A stretch of 64,000 bases of DNA from Paenibacillus oleatilyticus (GTDB lineage Bacteria; Bacillota; Bacilli; Paenibacillales; NBRC-103111), in NCBI RefSeq assembly GCF_018998565.1, contig NZ_JAHNZO010000034.1:1-64000 (forward strand). Direction: 5' to 3'. The notes under the pieces are model-generated. The model had not been told where the DNA came from, ran no database searches, and saw only the letters and a list, made by a program, of their open reading frames with translations. The translations under genes and the position numbers were made by a program. Each line of letters starts with the position of its first letter. The first letter of the stretch is position 1. This document shows positions 44,401 to 56,300 of this stretch, one piece after another.

Positions 44401-47292
44401 AAACCCCATATGATCGTGCTGTCGGCTCAAAATACGGACCGTCTTCGAGCGAGGGCTTCCCAACTGCTTCATGCTGTCGAAGCGGAAAATTACACGGACA
44501 GCCAGTTAGGCGACATCGCCTATACGCTTCAGACGGGACGAGTGGCTATGGAAGCCCGGCTTGCCTTTATCGCGTGTTCTGTGGAGGAGTTGAAGGAGCA
44601 ATTAAACCGTTTTATTGCCGGGCAAGCGGGGCAGGAGCAGCTGATCTTCGGGGAGGTACAGAGCCGTAAAGAGGCGGTGGCCGAGCTGGCCGCAGACGAG
44701 GCCATGCAGGAGATGGTCGCAAGCTGGATCAGGGACAAGAAATATGCGCAGCTGCTGCAGATTTGGGTCAAAGGGTTCGAGATCGACTGGGACGCCTGTT
44801 ACGGCAGGGATAGGCCGGGCCGCATCAGTTTGCCCGCTTATCCGTTCGCCGAAGAACGTTATTGGGTTCCAGTCCGTCAGGACAAAAAAGACGCGGACGA
44901 AGGGCATGCTGCGTCGTCCGCGGATGGGGTTTTGCACCCGCTGCTGCATCGCAACACGTCGCATTTGCTGGAGCAGCGGTTCAGTTCCGTATTCGACGGC
45001 CGGGAGTTTTTCCTAAGCGATCATCGCGTCAACAACGTCAGCGTCCTGCCCGGGGCTGCTCAACTGGAGATGGCATTAGCTGCTGTGGTGCGGGCCGCCC
45101 CGCCGGACTGCGCAAGCACCGGCGTTGCGCTCACGAATATGGTGTGGGCACGCCCGGTTACGGTGGAGCAAGAGCCTGTTTCCGTGCATATTGGCCTGCG
45201 TCTCGACCAAAACCTGGAAATTGACTTTGAGATTTACGGCGTTCCCGAGCAAGGGGAAGAAACCGTTCTGTACAGCCAGGGGCGGGCAACGTTGACCGGA
45301 AAACCGGAAAGCAGGCGCATCAATATATCCGCTGTCAAACCGCTATGCGACAAGGGAATGCTGACGTCTGAGGAATGTTACGCGGCTTTTGCGGAGATGG
45401 GACTGTTCTACGGCGAGAGGCACAGAGGCATTGAACGGCTTTATTTGGGCCGCAATCAGGTGCTGGCCAGGCTGGCGCTGCCCGCTTCCGTATCGGATAC
45501 GCTGCAGGCGTACACGCTGCACCCGGTTCTCATCGATTCGGCATTCCAGGCGTCGCTTGGCTTGACTTTGGATTTGATGCAGCGGCCACTTCTTCCGCTT
45601 CGGCCGCCGCTGCCGTTTGCTTTGCAGCGGCTTGAAATGCCGGGCGGCTGTGCTCCCGTCATGTGGGCGCGCGTTCAATACAGCGTTCCCCGCGGGGCAG
45701 AAGATGGCGTGATGAAGCTGGACATCGATTTGTGCGACGAGAGCGGCAACGTTTGCGTGCACATGCAAGGATTCACGACCCGGCTGTATTCAGCGGAGGG
45801 GGCAAGTTATGCGCAGGAGCAGGCCTGGGCACAGGTACGCGATTCCGCCGCGGAAGCGGCCGTTTCTTCGTCCGGTCCCTCGGCGGCGCGAGCGTTGATG
45901 CTGGCTCCGGTGTGGGAAGCTTTTCATGTCGAACACCGACGCCAACGTCAAGATCCATTATCCGTGTCAACCGCCAAACCGTTATTCATTGGCGGAAATG
46001 AAGACTTGCTTGAAACGCTGCGTACCGCAGTCCCGGATGCAAGTGCGGCGCATATTCCCGACAACGCTACGTTCGAACAAATAAAGGGGATATTGGAAAC
46101 ATTCGGGGGACGTATCCGGCACATCGTATGGGTGGCATCAACCCTTGCCCCCGCTATAGCGGGAGCGGAGCATAGTCCGGTTCGCCGCCAGGAGAGCGAG
46201 TTGATCCAAGTATTCAGACTGGCGAAAAGCTTGCTCCAGCTTGGTTTCGGAAGCCGGGAGCTCGACTTGACCGCAATTACGTTCCAAGCGGAGGCCGTTT
46301 ATCCCGATGACCGCGCCAATCCCGGGCAGGCCGCCGTACACGGGTTCATGGGATCGCTGGCCAAGGAATATCCAAATTGGAATATTCGCGTTGTCGATCT
46401 TGACGCGGCGGAAGGATGCACAGTGCAGGACATATTGGCGCTGCCCCCTGATCCGCTGGGTAATGCTTATGTGTACCGCGAAGCGGAATGGTACCGCCAG
46501 GAGCTCGTTCCTGTAGAATATGTGCCTTTACAGCATACCGTTTACCGGCGCGGAGGCGTTTATGTTGTCATCGGTGGCGCGGGCGGCATCGGCGAAGTAT
46601 GGAGCGAATATATGATCCGCACTTATCAAGCCCGCATCGTCTGGATCGGCAGAACAAGCATAGATGCCGTTATTCAGGCGAAGCTGGACCGTTTGGCCGC
46701 CGCAGGTCCGCAGCCGGCATATATCCAGGCGAACGCGGCGGACCTAAGCGAGTTGCAGCGGGCATATGAGCGGATTCGAGGGCAGTATTCCCGTATCGAC
46801 GGCATCGTACATTCGGCGCTTGTGCTGTCCGACCGCAGCATTGCCAATATGGAGGAAGAGGAATTCCGGGCTGCGCTTGCCGCGAAGCTGGACGTCAGCG
46901 TGAATATGGCGCAAGTGTTCGGAAAGGAAGAGCCGGATTTTGTCCTTTTCTTCTCCTCCTTAAATTCATTCCTAAAGCTGCCCGGCCAAAGCAATTATGT
47001 GTCGGGCTGCGCCTATGCGGACGCTTTCGCCCGCCAACTGTCGCTGGAATGGCCTTGCCCGGTCAAAGTCATGAACTGGGGGTATTGGGGCAGCGTAGGC
47101 TCCGTGACGTCCGCGCAAATTCGTCATAGCATGGAGCAAAAAGGAATCGGTTCGATCGAGCCTGCCGAAGCCAATCAGGCGTTAGAGCAGCTGCTGGCAG
47201 GCCCGCTGGATCAAATTGTGATGATGAAGGTTATAAAGCGGCCCGACTTGCCGGCGCTGAATGAAAGTAAGACGGTCACCGTATTTCGCTGA
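41491..47292 (+). CDS. trans-AT PKS, MT-ACP-KS-DH-KR
   Basis: A 1933-residue PKS starting at ATG 41491, eight bases after GGGGGAGG. C-methyltransferase: 1-365 (ILEIGAGTGGTSEML at 172, WWLYEDEEVRLPG). ACP: about 400-480 with S439 (YGMDSILI). KS: 537-965 with C692 (DTACSSSL), H827 and H867. The KS-DH linker ends in LPAYPFAEERYWVP. DH: 1148-1440 with H1178, but the HxxxGxxxxP Gly reads Asn (DHRVNNVSVLPG); D1349 (LIDSAFQ) is present. KR: about 1480-1920 with GGAGGIG at 1695, S1823, Y1836 and Asp in VLSDRS (B-type). Its MT-ACP completes the previous protein's module, and its own KS-DH-KR again ends without ACP. Confidence 0.93.
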   Translation: MRNDERLAQQRREMVELDQFLIRLLRVQLHSSGCKPDAADYRVKENVSEVHELYRRWLEHTAFVLKGQPPIGTENSGELWKEWDTRMQQWLADENMRAKAQLADTMMKALPDILTGRRSATDIMFPNASMRMVEGVYKQNLIADHFNEVVAEQAVKHVQQVIDSGRRQGLRILEIGAGTGGTSEMLLSRFGPYGANIQEYGYTDISKSFLSYAKTKYKEKYPYLAYHILNIEEPIADQNLDVGQYDLVVATNVLHATRNIRQTLRNAKALLKRKGVLLINEITENSLFNHVTFGLLKGWWLYEDEEVRLPGCPVLSPEMWNVVLEQEGFEAVAYPAADADYLGQQVIAAVSDGIVRQMRNASPVGAAQEPDLAAIAASSDQATNQAAAGEEGDSANRLSHKQLRQKGRAYFKKLIGEILEVEAGSIDAGEALEMYGMDSILIIQLTDRLNKVMDEHVSSTLFFEYSTIDALVDYFIQNRWPALAAMVGAEEAGAASLQDGSHRQEAGDIEQRPDASMMSRPVAVTARPAASSSVSKDIAVIGLAGRYAQADHMGEFWENLKQGKHCITEIPEARWNWREHYHPEKGREGSTYSKWGGFIRGIDTFDPLFFYISPKEAEQMDPQERQFLQIVYSSIEDAGYSPEALSRSRKVGVFVGIMNGNYPTGASYWSVANRVSYCLNFTGPSLAVDTACSSSLTAIHLALESLYSGTSDCAIAGGVNFIVDPVHYVRLSEKTMLSGGDQNRAFGDRADGFVDGEGVGAVVLKPLPLAEADGDHIYGVIKGSAINAGGKVKGYTVPNPGMQSQVVMEAIRRAGVDARAISYVEAHGTGTALGDPIEIEGLRRAFEHNTQDKQFCAIGSIKSNIGHCESAAGIAGLSKILLQMKHGQLAPSLHAEALNPNIRFGETPFYVQQELTEWKRPVIECDGVFREVPRMAGISSFGAGGANAHVIVEEYIPDRAMLPAKAVSPGKPHMIVLSAQNTDRLRARASQLLHAVEAENYTDSQLGDIAYTLQTGRVAMEARLAFIACSVEELKEQLNRFIAGQAGQEQLIFGEVQSRKEAVAELAADEAMQEMVASWIRDKKYAQLLQIWVKGFEIDWDACYGRDRPGRISLPAYPFAEERYWVPVRQDKKDADEGHAASSADGVLHPLLHRNTSHLLEQRFSSVFDGREFFLSDHRVNNVSVLPGAAQLEMALAAVVRAAPPDCASTGVALTNMVWARPVTVEQEPVSVHIGLRLDQNLEIDFEIYGVPEQGEETVLYSQGRATLTGKPESRRINISAVKPLCDKGMLTSEECYAAFAEMGLFYGERHRGIERLYLGRNQVLARLALPASVSDTLQAYTLHPVLIDSAFQASLGLTLDLMQRPLLPLRPPLPFALQRLEMPGGCAPVMWARVQYSVPRGAEDGVMKLDIDLCDESGNVCVHMQGFTTRLYSAEGASYAQEQAWAQVRDSAAEAAVSSSGPSAARALMLAPVWEAFHVEHRRQRQDPLSVSTAKPLFIGGNEDLLETLRTAVPDASAAHIPDNATFEQIKGILETFGGRIRHIVWVASTLAPAIAGAEHSPVRRQESELIQVFRLAKSLLQLGFGSRELDLTAITFQAEAVYPDDRANPGQAAVHGFMGSLAKEYPNWNIRVVDLDAAEGCTVQDILALPPDPLGNAYVYREAEWYRQELVPVEYVPLQHTVYRRGGVYVVIGGAGGIGEVWSEYMIRTYQARIVWIGRTSIDAVIQAKLDRLAAAGPQPAYIQANAADLSELQRAYERIRGQYSRIDGIVHSALVLSDRSIANMEEEEFRAALAAKLDVSVNMAQVFGKEEPDFVLFFSSLNSFLKLPGQSNYVSGCAYADAFARQLSLEWPCPVKVMNWGYWGSVGSVTSAQIRHSMEQKGIGSIEPAEANQALEQLLAGPLDQIVMMKVIKRPDLPALNESKTVTVFR

Positions 47293-47332
47293 ACGACACA
47301 TTTTTACCCAACGGCAAAAGGAGTGACTTGGC

Positions 47333-50300
47333 ATGGAAAACACCCGGCGCCTGAATTCGGTTCATGAGCAACTGGAGCAGCTGGACAGTGTAAACCGGCT
47401 GCTCGTGAAATTGATGTGGGCCCAATTGCATGGGCTAGGATGCTTCGCACCGCATTTTGCGCTGAACGGCGGAACAAAAGCGTTTTATTCCAAGTGGTTG
47501 CAGGAAAGTTTGAACCTGCTGCGCGACCATCGGCATTTGCTGCCTGTGAACGATGTAAATGCCGACGCGGAGACAGCGTCTTCCTTCATCCAAGAGGCGT
47601 GGAAAGAATGGGATAGCAAGCTGCCGGAATGGCTGGCCCATCGCGATCTCAAAGCGCATGTGCGGCTGGCGGACAAAACGATACGCCATTTGCCGGATAT
47701 TCTTGGCGGCAGCAGGCTGGCAACGGAAACGATGTTCCCCGAATCGTCCATGGAACTGGTCGAAGGCGTCTATAAGCATAACGCGATCGCGGATTATTTT
47801 AACGAGACGCTGGCGAAAGAAGCGGCGAATTACGTGCACAACCAAGCGCAGGGCGCAAGGGAAGTGCGGATTCTGGAGATCGGGGCCGGCACGGGCGGCA
47901 CAAGCGAAGTCGTCTTTCAATATTTGGAGCCTTTGCAGCAGTCCGTCCGGGAATATTGCTATACCGACATTTCCAAGGCGTTTCTCATGCACGCGGAACA
48001 GACATACGGTTCCCGGGTCCCTTATTTAGTGTATAAAATCGCGGATTTGAGCTTTCCCTTCACAGAACAGGGACTTGAAGCAGGCGCGTACGATTTTGTC
48101 ATCGCCAGCAATGTGTTGCATACGACGCGGGATATCAGACATACGCTGCGCATCGTCAAAACGGTCATGAAGAAGAACGGGCTGCTGCTGTTGAATGAGA
48201 TTACAGACAAAACGGTCATCAACCATTTGACTTTCGGCTTGCTGGAAGGCTGGTGGCAGTACGAAGACAAGAGGCTGCGCGTTCCGGGCTCTCCGGCGCT
48301 GTCTGCGGAATCGTGGAGAAAAGCGCTGCAGCGGGAAGGGTTTCATTCCATCGCTTATCCGGCTATCGAGGCGGCCCATTACAAACAACAGATTATTGCC
48401 GCCAATAGCGACGGAGTCGTCATCCAGTCCGTTACTTCCGGCAGCAAGGCGGCGGAAGCATCGTCTTCTACAGCGCCGCAGCGGAATTATGCAGATGTGA
48501 ACAAGTCGCTTTCTTCAGCTGCCCATGTGGGGACTGAAGCGGCCTCCGATCGAACGGCGGCAGATGATGAGGAGCAGACAAGCGGCATGGCGCCGGTTCC
48601 CATAGCGGTGACCGACCAAATGGTCGAGGAATACGTAAGATCGGCCATCCGCGAGAGCATCGCCGGTGATCTGAAAATTGACGAAGGCCGCATCCAAAAT
48701 GATCGCAGCTTTTCCGAGTACGGCATAGATTCGATTATCGCCGTTCACTTGGTGAATCTTATCAATAAGAAATGCGGACTGACGCTGCAAACGACAGTTG
48801 TATTCGATTATAACAATGTGGATCAACTGGTGCAGCACATTAAACGGGAGCATCATTCTACGATTAAGACGCTGCTGCACAGCGTTAAGGCGGAGGTCTC
48901 CCACACGGAGCCGGCGGCGGGGGTGTCTGGCGGAGCGCTCGAAACAACGTCCTCCGGAGAGAGGCATTCCGTAACCGCTGCACCCCGTGAAAGGGAGCGG
49001 ATAGCTTCGACTGCGCCAGGACGCGACGCTCCCGGAAGCGCGGCAGCCTTGGTACCGGGGCGGCATGAAGTCCGCATGATTCACAGAGCGGTCATCGAGG
49101 GGCCATCAGCGGATTGCGATGTGCAGATCCGTCAGGCCGAGGCACCGGCGCTTCGCGAAGACGAGGTGCGCATCGCCGTTCGCGCATTTTCTTTAAATTT
49201 TGGCGATTTATTGTGCATCAAGGGGCTATACCCAACGATGCCGCCTTATCCGTTTACACCGGGATTCGAGGCCGGAGGAATCGTCGTTGAGACGGGAACG
49301 GCCGTGACCTCCGTCCGCTGCGGCGATGAAGTGATCTTTTACGCCGGAGAGCCTATGGGCGGACATGCGTCTGCCATAACATGTCATGAGTCTCAAGTGT
49401 TTCCGAAGCCGCACGGACTGTCTTTCGAGGAAGCTTGCTCTTTGCCGGTGGTGGCGATGACCGCCATCGCCGCGTTCCGCAGGGCGGGAATAAAAAAAGG
49501 CGAGCGCGTGCTCATTCAAACCGCTGCAGGCGGCGTCGGTCTCATTGCGGTGCAATTGGCCAAGCATTACGGTGCGGTCATCTTTGCAACAGCGGGCAAG
49601 CAGGCCAAGCTTGAGCATTTGCGGCAGATGGGGGTAGACTATGCCATCAACTACGTGGAGAATGATTTTGAACAGGAAATCAAGCGGCTGACGAAAGGAG
49701 AGGGCGTTGACGTCATTCTGAATACGCTGGCCGGAGAGGCGCTGCAAAAAGGATTGAACTGCCTGTCTCGCGGCGGCAGATATATCGAAATTGCGATGAC
49801 GGCTTTGAAAAACGCCAAAACGGTCGATTTATCCGGGCTGAACCACAACCAGTCGTTTTACAGTATCGATTTAAGAAAGCTGGGGTTCGAAGATCCGGAG
49901 CTGCTTCTGTCGTACCGGAATGAAATGCTCCGGCTCATTGAAGAAGGCTCTATACGACCGCACGTTGGGAAGGTGTTTTCGTTTGACCAACTGAACGATG
50001 CTTATCGCTTCATGGAACGCAGAGAGCATATAGGAAAAATCGCAGTGACGATTCCGGAGCCATACCGCTTCCCGTCCGCAACGGCATCGGGTTCATCTGC
50101 GCCATCAGCATCGGCGGCATCAGCCGCATTCGACGGCAGCCGGCTGGCACGCACGAATACGAAGGAGCCGGTGGCCATCGTCGGGATGAGCGGCCGCTTC
50201 GCACGCTCGGACCATGTCGATGAACTATGGGAACACTTGGAAAAAGGTGCAAATTTGATTCAGGAAGTGTCGCGGTGGGATCTTTCCAAATATTTTCCTG

Positions 50301-53300
50301 ACGGTTCCGGCTACTGCAATTACGGCAGCTTTTTGGAGGATATCAGCGCATTCGATCCGCTCTTTTTCAATATTTCGGGCCAGGAAGCGAGTTATATGGA
50401 CCCGCAGCAAAGAATTTTTCTTGAGGAATCGTGGAAAGCGCTCGAAGATGCCGGGTATGCGGGAGCCGGCATGCAGGGACGGCGCTGCGGCGTTTACGTA
50501 GGATGTACGGGAACGGACTATCGGCACATCCTGGGCGACAATCCGCCGCCGCAATCGTTCTGGGGCAAGGCGGGGTCGATCATCCCGGCACGGATTGCTT
50601 ATTATCTGGACCTGCACGGTCCCGCCATTGCAGTGGATACCGCCTGCTCCAGCTCGTTGGCTGCCGTTCATCTGGCTTGTCAGGCGCTGTGGTCCAACGA
50701 GATCGACCTGGCACTGGCGGGCGGCGTGTTTATTCAATCTACGCCGCAGTTCTATATCGACTCGAACCGGGCGGGCATGCTGTCGCTCCATGGCCGCTGT
50801 CACACGTTCGATGACCGCGCGGATGGGTTCGTGCCCGGCGAAGGGGCAGGGGCGGTCGTATTGAAACGCCTGAAGGACGCTTTGGCCGACGGGGATCAGA
50901 TCTATGGGGTTATCCGCGGCACGGGCATGAATCAGGACGGCGCGACGAACGGCATTACCGCACCGAGCGCCAAGTCGCAAACTCGCCTGGAACAGGAAGT
51001 GTACGACACGTTCCAGATTGATCCGGCGGACATTCAAATGGTGGAAGCGCACGGCACAGGCACCAAACTGGGCGATCCGATTGAATTTCAGGCTTTGACT
51101 AGCGCCTTCGCACGTTACACCAGCAAGACGGCCTACTGCGCGATCGGCTCCATCAAAACGAATATCGGGCATTTGGCCACTGCGGCGGGCATTGCCGGTT
51201 TGATCAAAATATTGCTTTCTTTGAAAAACAAGCGCATTCCGGCATCGCTGCACATGCAGAACGGAAATCCCAACATTGCGTTTGAAGGAAGTCCGTTTTA
51301 CGTGAACACGACAACAAAAGACTGGGATGCGGAAGAAGGGAAGCTTCGCCTCGCTGCGATCAGCTCATTCGGCTTTAGCGGGACCAATGTGCACATGGTT
51401 GTTGAAGAAGCGCCTCAGCCGAGCAGGCGCAAACGCGATCTACAACCGGGCTATCTGATCGCATTGTCTGCGCGGACGGAACATCAGCTGCGCCAGCAGG
51501 CGGTTTTGCTCGCTGAGCATTGCGGCCGTCAGCCCGCGGATTGCGGAGATATGAGCTACACGTTATTAACGGGCCGGCAGCATCTGGGCCACCGCTTGGT
51601 CTGTATCGTACGCAGCCCGGAAGAGCTGGTGGCGCGTTTGAACAGCTGGCTGGAGAAAGGGAGGGCGCCGCAGCTGTATACGTCTGCCGTGAACCGCAAC
51701 GAGCTGCGGGAACAGACGGCGCTGAAACGTTATGCCGATGAATGCATCCGAAAATGTAGTCAAGCGGACAATGCAGTTGCTTACCTGGAGAACTTGTCCG
51801 CTGTGGCGGAATTATTCATACAAGGATATGAATTGCGTTTTGAAGAATTGTTCCCCGCAGGAGCGTATCGGCGAATTTCGCTGCCGACCTATCCGTTCGC
51901 AAGGGACAGCTACTGGGTTCCGCCGAGCGTGGACAACGGCAATGATGTGCGGGCCGAAAGGGAAGCGGACCGGATCGTCCGCCTTCACCCATTGTTGCAT
52001 GTCAATACGTCGGATTTATCCGAGCAGCGTTACAGCTCGTTTTTTACCGGAGAAGAGTTTTTTCTGGCCGATCATATTGTACAAGGGGAAAAAGTGCTGC
52101 CTGGCGTAGCGCATTTGGAGTGGGCGCGGGCAGCTGTTGAACACGCGGCGGGCGGTGTGGGCGAGGCTCACATGATCCAACTGAAAAATGTCGTGTGGAC
52201 AACTCCGCTCGCCGTAAACGAAACCGATGTGCCGGTCCATATCGGCGTATATCCGGCAGAAAACGGCGATTTAGCCTTTGAGATCTACCGGGAAACGGAT
52301 GACGAGGGGCAGCGTCTGATCTACAGTCAAGGCGTTGCGGTCATACGAGAGCGAAATGAAGTGCCGCAGGCGGACATTCCTGCGCTGCGGGCCGAGTGCA
52401 GCCCGAGCCAAGTGACGGCGGAAGCTTTCTACGACGTCACGAGAGAGGCGGGGATTGCCATCGGCGACAGTCTGTGCGGGATCGAGACCGTGTTTTTGGG
52501 AAGAGAGATCGTGCTGGCCAAGCTGTCCCTGCCTCCGTGCATCTCCATAACGGAAGGGAACTATGTCCTCCATCCGAGCATGATGGATTCCGCTCTTCAA
52601 GCGGCGATCGGATATTTGATAGGTACGGCTGTTGATCAAGCGGAAGCCCGCAAGCCTGTACTGCCGTTTGCTCTGCAAAATCTGCAAGCGTACCGTCCCT
52701 GCACGGCGGGGATGTGGGCTATCGCCCGGTATAGCGAGGGCCGCTCGGCTTCCGATAAAGTGGATAAACTCGATATCGACTTGTGTGACGACGACGGGAA
52801 CGTTTGTGTGCGCATGACGGGCTTTACGCCGCGGGCGCTGGAGCGGCGCACCCTTCAAGACGGCGGAGAGGTCGGGCAATCGGTCGTGCTGGTGCCTGAG
52901 TGGCGCGAGAAAGAGGCGAATAAGGAAGCTGTAAAACAAAACTATGACCGGCATTTCGTGATATTGTCCGATCCTTTCGCGCGTTGGGCCGACCGGATTC
53001 GCTCGGACATCCGCGATGCCGATTGTACGGCGTTTTCACTTGACGGCGCTGAGGCCGGGTCAGAGCCGAATCTTATCGCCCGGCGATTTCTTGATGCCTC
53101 GGTTCAGCTGCTCGAAGCCATTCAACAGGCAATCCGCAGCGGCTCGAAAGAGCGGGTGCTGATCCAGGTCGTCGTTCCGAATTGCGGGCGGGACCGGCTC
53201 TTGACGGGACTGTCGGGGCTATTGCAGACAGCGAGTCAGGAACATCCGGGGCTGCACGGGCAAGTCATTGAAACGGGCGACGATGAAGAGGCTTCCGCGC

Positions 53301-56300
53301 TGATCGCCAAGCTGACGGAGAACAGGAACGGAGCAACGGAGCGTCTGATCCGCTATGCGAACGGGAAGCGGTATGTGCGTGCTTGGAAGGAGACGGAGGC
53401 TTCCGCAGCGCCGGCAGCCGTCCCCTGGAGAGATAAGGGGACCTACTTCATTAGCGGCGGGCTCGGCGGACTGGGATTTATTTTTGCGCGGGAAATAGCG
53501 CATCAAGTGAAGGGCGCCACCATTATTTTAAACGGACGCTCGCCGCTTGATGCGGAGCAGCAGGCAAAACTGAGGGCGCTGGAGATCGGCGGAAACCGGA
53601 TTCTTTACCGCGCAGCAGACATGTCTGATCGGCAAGCCGTTAGCTTGCTGATGCAGGAAATCCAGACCGACTTTGGCGGTCTGAACGGAATCATTCATAG
53701 CGCGGGAATTACGAACGACCGGATGCTTCGCCAAAAGTCGGCGGAAGAAATGCGGGAAGTTTTTGCTCCTAAAGTAGACGGAACGGTGCTGCTGGACGAA
53801 GCAAGCGCAGCGATGAATCTTGATTTTTTCCTTTTGTTCTCTTCGTTGGCAGGCGTGTTGGGAAATCCGGGTCAGGGCGATTATGCGGCGGCAAACGCTT
53901 TTATGGATGAGTTCGCACGGCATCGCAATGAACAGGTGGCCGCTCGCGAGCGCAGCGGCTATACGGTGGCGCTAAATTGGTCGCTCTGGAAGGACGGCGG
54001 CATGAAGGTGAGCGGGCCGGCGGAGAAGATGATGCGGAGGCAGCTAGGCATGATGCCGATGGAGACAGGCGAGGGGATGCGTTTATTCCGTCAGGCTGTC
54101 GCCAGCGGGAGCGGTCAGGCAGCCGTATTTCATGGGCAAATGGACCGCCTGACGTCCAAATTGATGCCCGTCGGGCCGGCTATAGCGGTTGCGACGCGAG
54201 AGATGGCAGACGCAAACAGCGGCAATCATAGGCAGCGAATGGACTCTGCCGGAACTCTTGCCGGTCCGCTTTCCGTCAGCTTGCAGGAAGCGCTGAAACA
54301 GACCGTATCCCGGATGCTGAAGGTGAACAGAAGCGACCTGTATCCGGATGTCGAGTTCGGCGAATACGGTTTCGATTCCATCTCGTTTACCGAATTCGCG
54401 AACAGACTGAATGAACAGTATAAGCTCGAGCTCACGCCTACCGTCTTCTTCGAGCATTCCACGATCCGGACGCTTGCGGACTATTTGGCGGCTTCGCATG
54501 AACAGGAGCTACGTCGCGTATTTACCGTTTCCGCTGCCGGGCAGCATGCTTTGACGCATGACGAGGCGGAGGAAATAAAAGGGGCCTCCCCTGCCGATTC
54601 CGATCGCCGATCCTTCCGGCAGCGGGACGTTACGGTCGGCCGGCCCCGTTTTGGCGCCGACCCTAATGATGCGGCACGCGAACAAGAGCGGGCTGCGGCC
54701 GAGCCAATTGCCATTATCGGAATGAGCGGCAAATTTCCGATGGCGGACAATGTCAACGAGCTATGGACGAATCTGAAGGAAGGGAAAGATTGCATTTCGG
54801 AAATTCCGCCGGACCGTTGGGATTGGCGGGCGTATTACGGTGACCCGGAGCAGGAGGCGAACAAAACCAACATCAAATGGGGCGGATTCATGGACGGGGT
54901 GGCCGACTTTGATCCGATGTTCTTCGGCATATCGCCGCGTGAAGCCGATCTGATGGACCCCCAGCAGCGGTTGCTGATGATGTATGTCTGGAAGGCGATC
55001 GAAGATGCCGGGTATTCCCCGGAAAGCTTGTCCGGCAGCAGGATGGGCCTGTTCGTCGGAACGGCAAGCAGCGGTTACAACGGGCTGTTCTCGGGCGCGA
55101 ACAACGTCATCGAAGGATACTCGTCCACAGGTCACGTTTCCTCGGTCGGTCCGAACCGGATGAGCTATTTTCTCAATATAAACGGACCGAGCGAACCGGT
55201 CGAGACGGCGTGCTCCAGCTCGCTGGTGGCGCTGCACAGAGCTGTCCAAGCGATTCGCGGCGGCGACTGCGACACCGCGGTCGTCGGCGGGGTGAACACC
55301 ATCCTGGACCCGAGCTATCATATTAGCTTCAACAAAGCCGGCATGCTGAGCGAGGACGGCCGCTGCAAGACGTTTTCGGATCGGGTCGACGGGTATGTCC
55401 GCGGCGAAGGCGTCGGGATGATTTTCCTGAAAAAACTTCGGGATGCAGAGCGGGACGGCGATCATATTTATGGCCTTGTGCGAGGCACGGGCGAGAACCA
55501 CGGCGGAAGAGCAACCTCGCTCACGGCCCCCAATCCGAGAGCGCAGGCCGATTTGATTAAATCCGTGTATGCGAAGGCACAGATTGGTCCCGCAACCGTC
55601 ACCTATATTGAGGCGCACGGCACAGGCACGCCGCTTGGCGATCCGATTGAAATTAACGGGCTGAAGACCGCCTTTGCGGAACTGAGGCAGTTGCCGGACG
55701 CCCCGCCAGGCGCTGTATGCGGGATTGGCTCCATTAAGACGAATATCGGCCATCTGGAGCTTGCGGCGGGCATCGCGGGCGTAATCAAGGTTTTGCTGCA
55801 ATTACAGCATAAAACGCTGGTCAAGACGGTGCATTTTGACAAGTTAAACCCGTATATTCGATTGGAGAACAGCCCCTTCTATATTGTGAACGAAAATAAG
55901 GAATGGCCGGCTTTGCGGGATTCCCGGGGCAAGGAGCTGCCGAGGCGGGCCGGGATAAGCTCCTTCGGATTCGGCGGCGTGAACGCTCACGTGTTGATAG
56001 AGGAATATATCCCCGGCTCCGCCCCGGATGCCGAATGGAGAGCATCCCCGGACAGCCCCGCTCTCATCGTACTGTCGGCAAAAACCGAGCAGCGGCTGCT
56101 GGAGCAAGCAAGACAGCTTTTGGACGATCTGCAAAAACGGCAGTATCCGGATGACCAATTGGGACGCATCGCCTATACGCTTCAAGTGGGCAGGCTGGAG
56201 ATGGAAGAGAGACTCGGTCTGATTGCCGCCTCTGTTCACGAACTTAAAGAGAAGCTTACGGGATACATCGAACATAAGCCGGACATGGAAGGCGTTTACA

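Noticed and set aside
50225..51253. Minus-strand ORF opposite a KS domain
   Set aside because: It mirrors the conserved codons of the KS; similar shadows occur opposite the KS domains at 54.7-55.8 kb and 61.2-61.9 kb.
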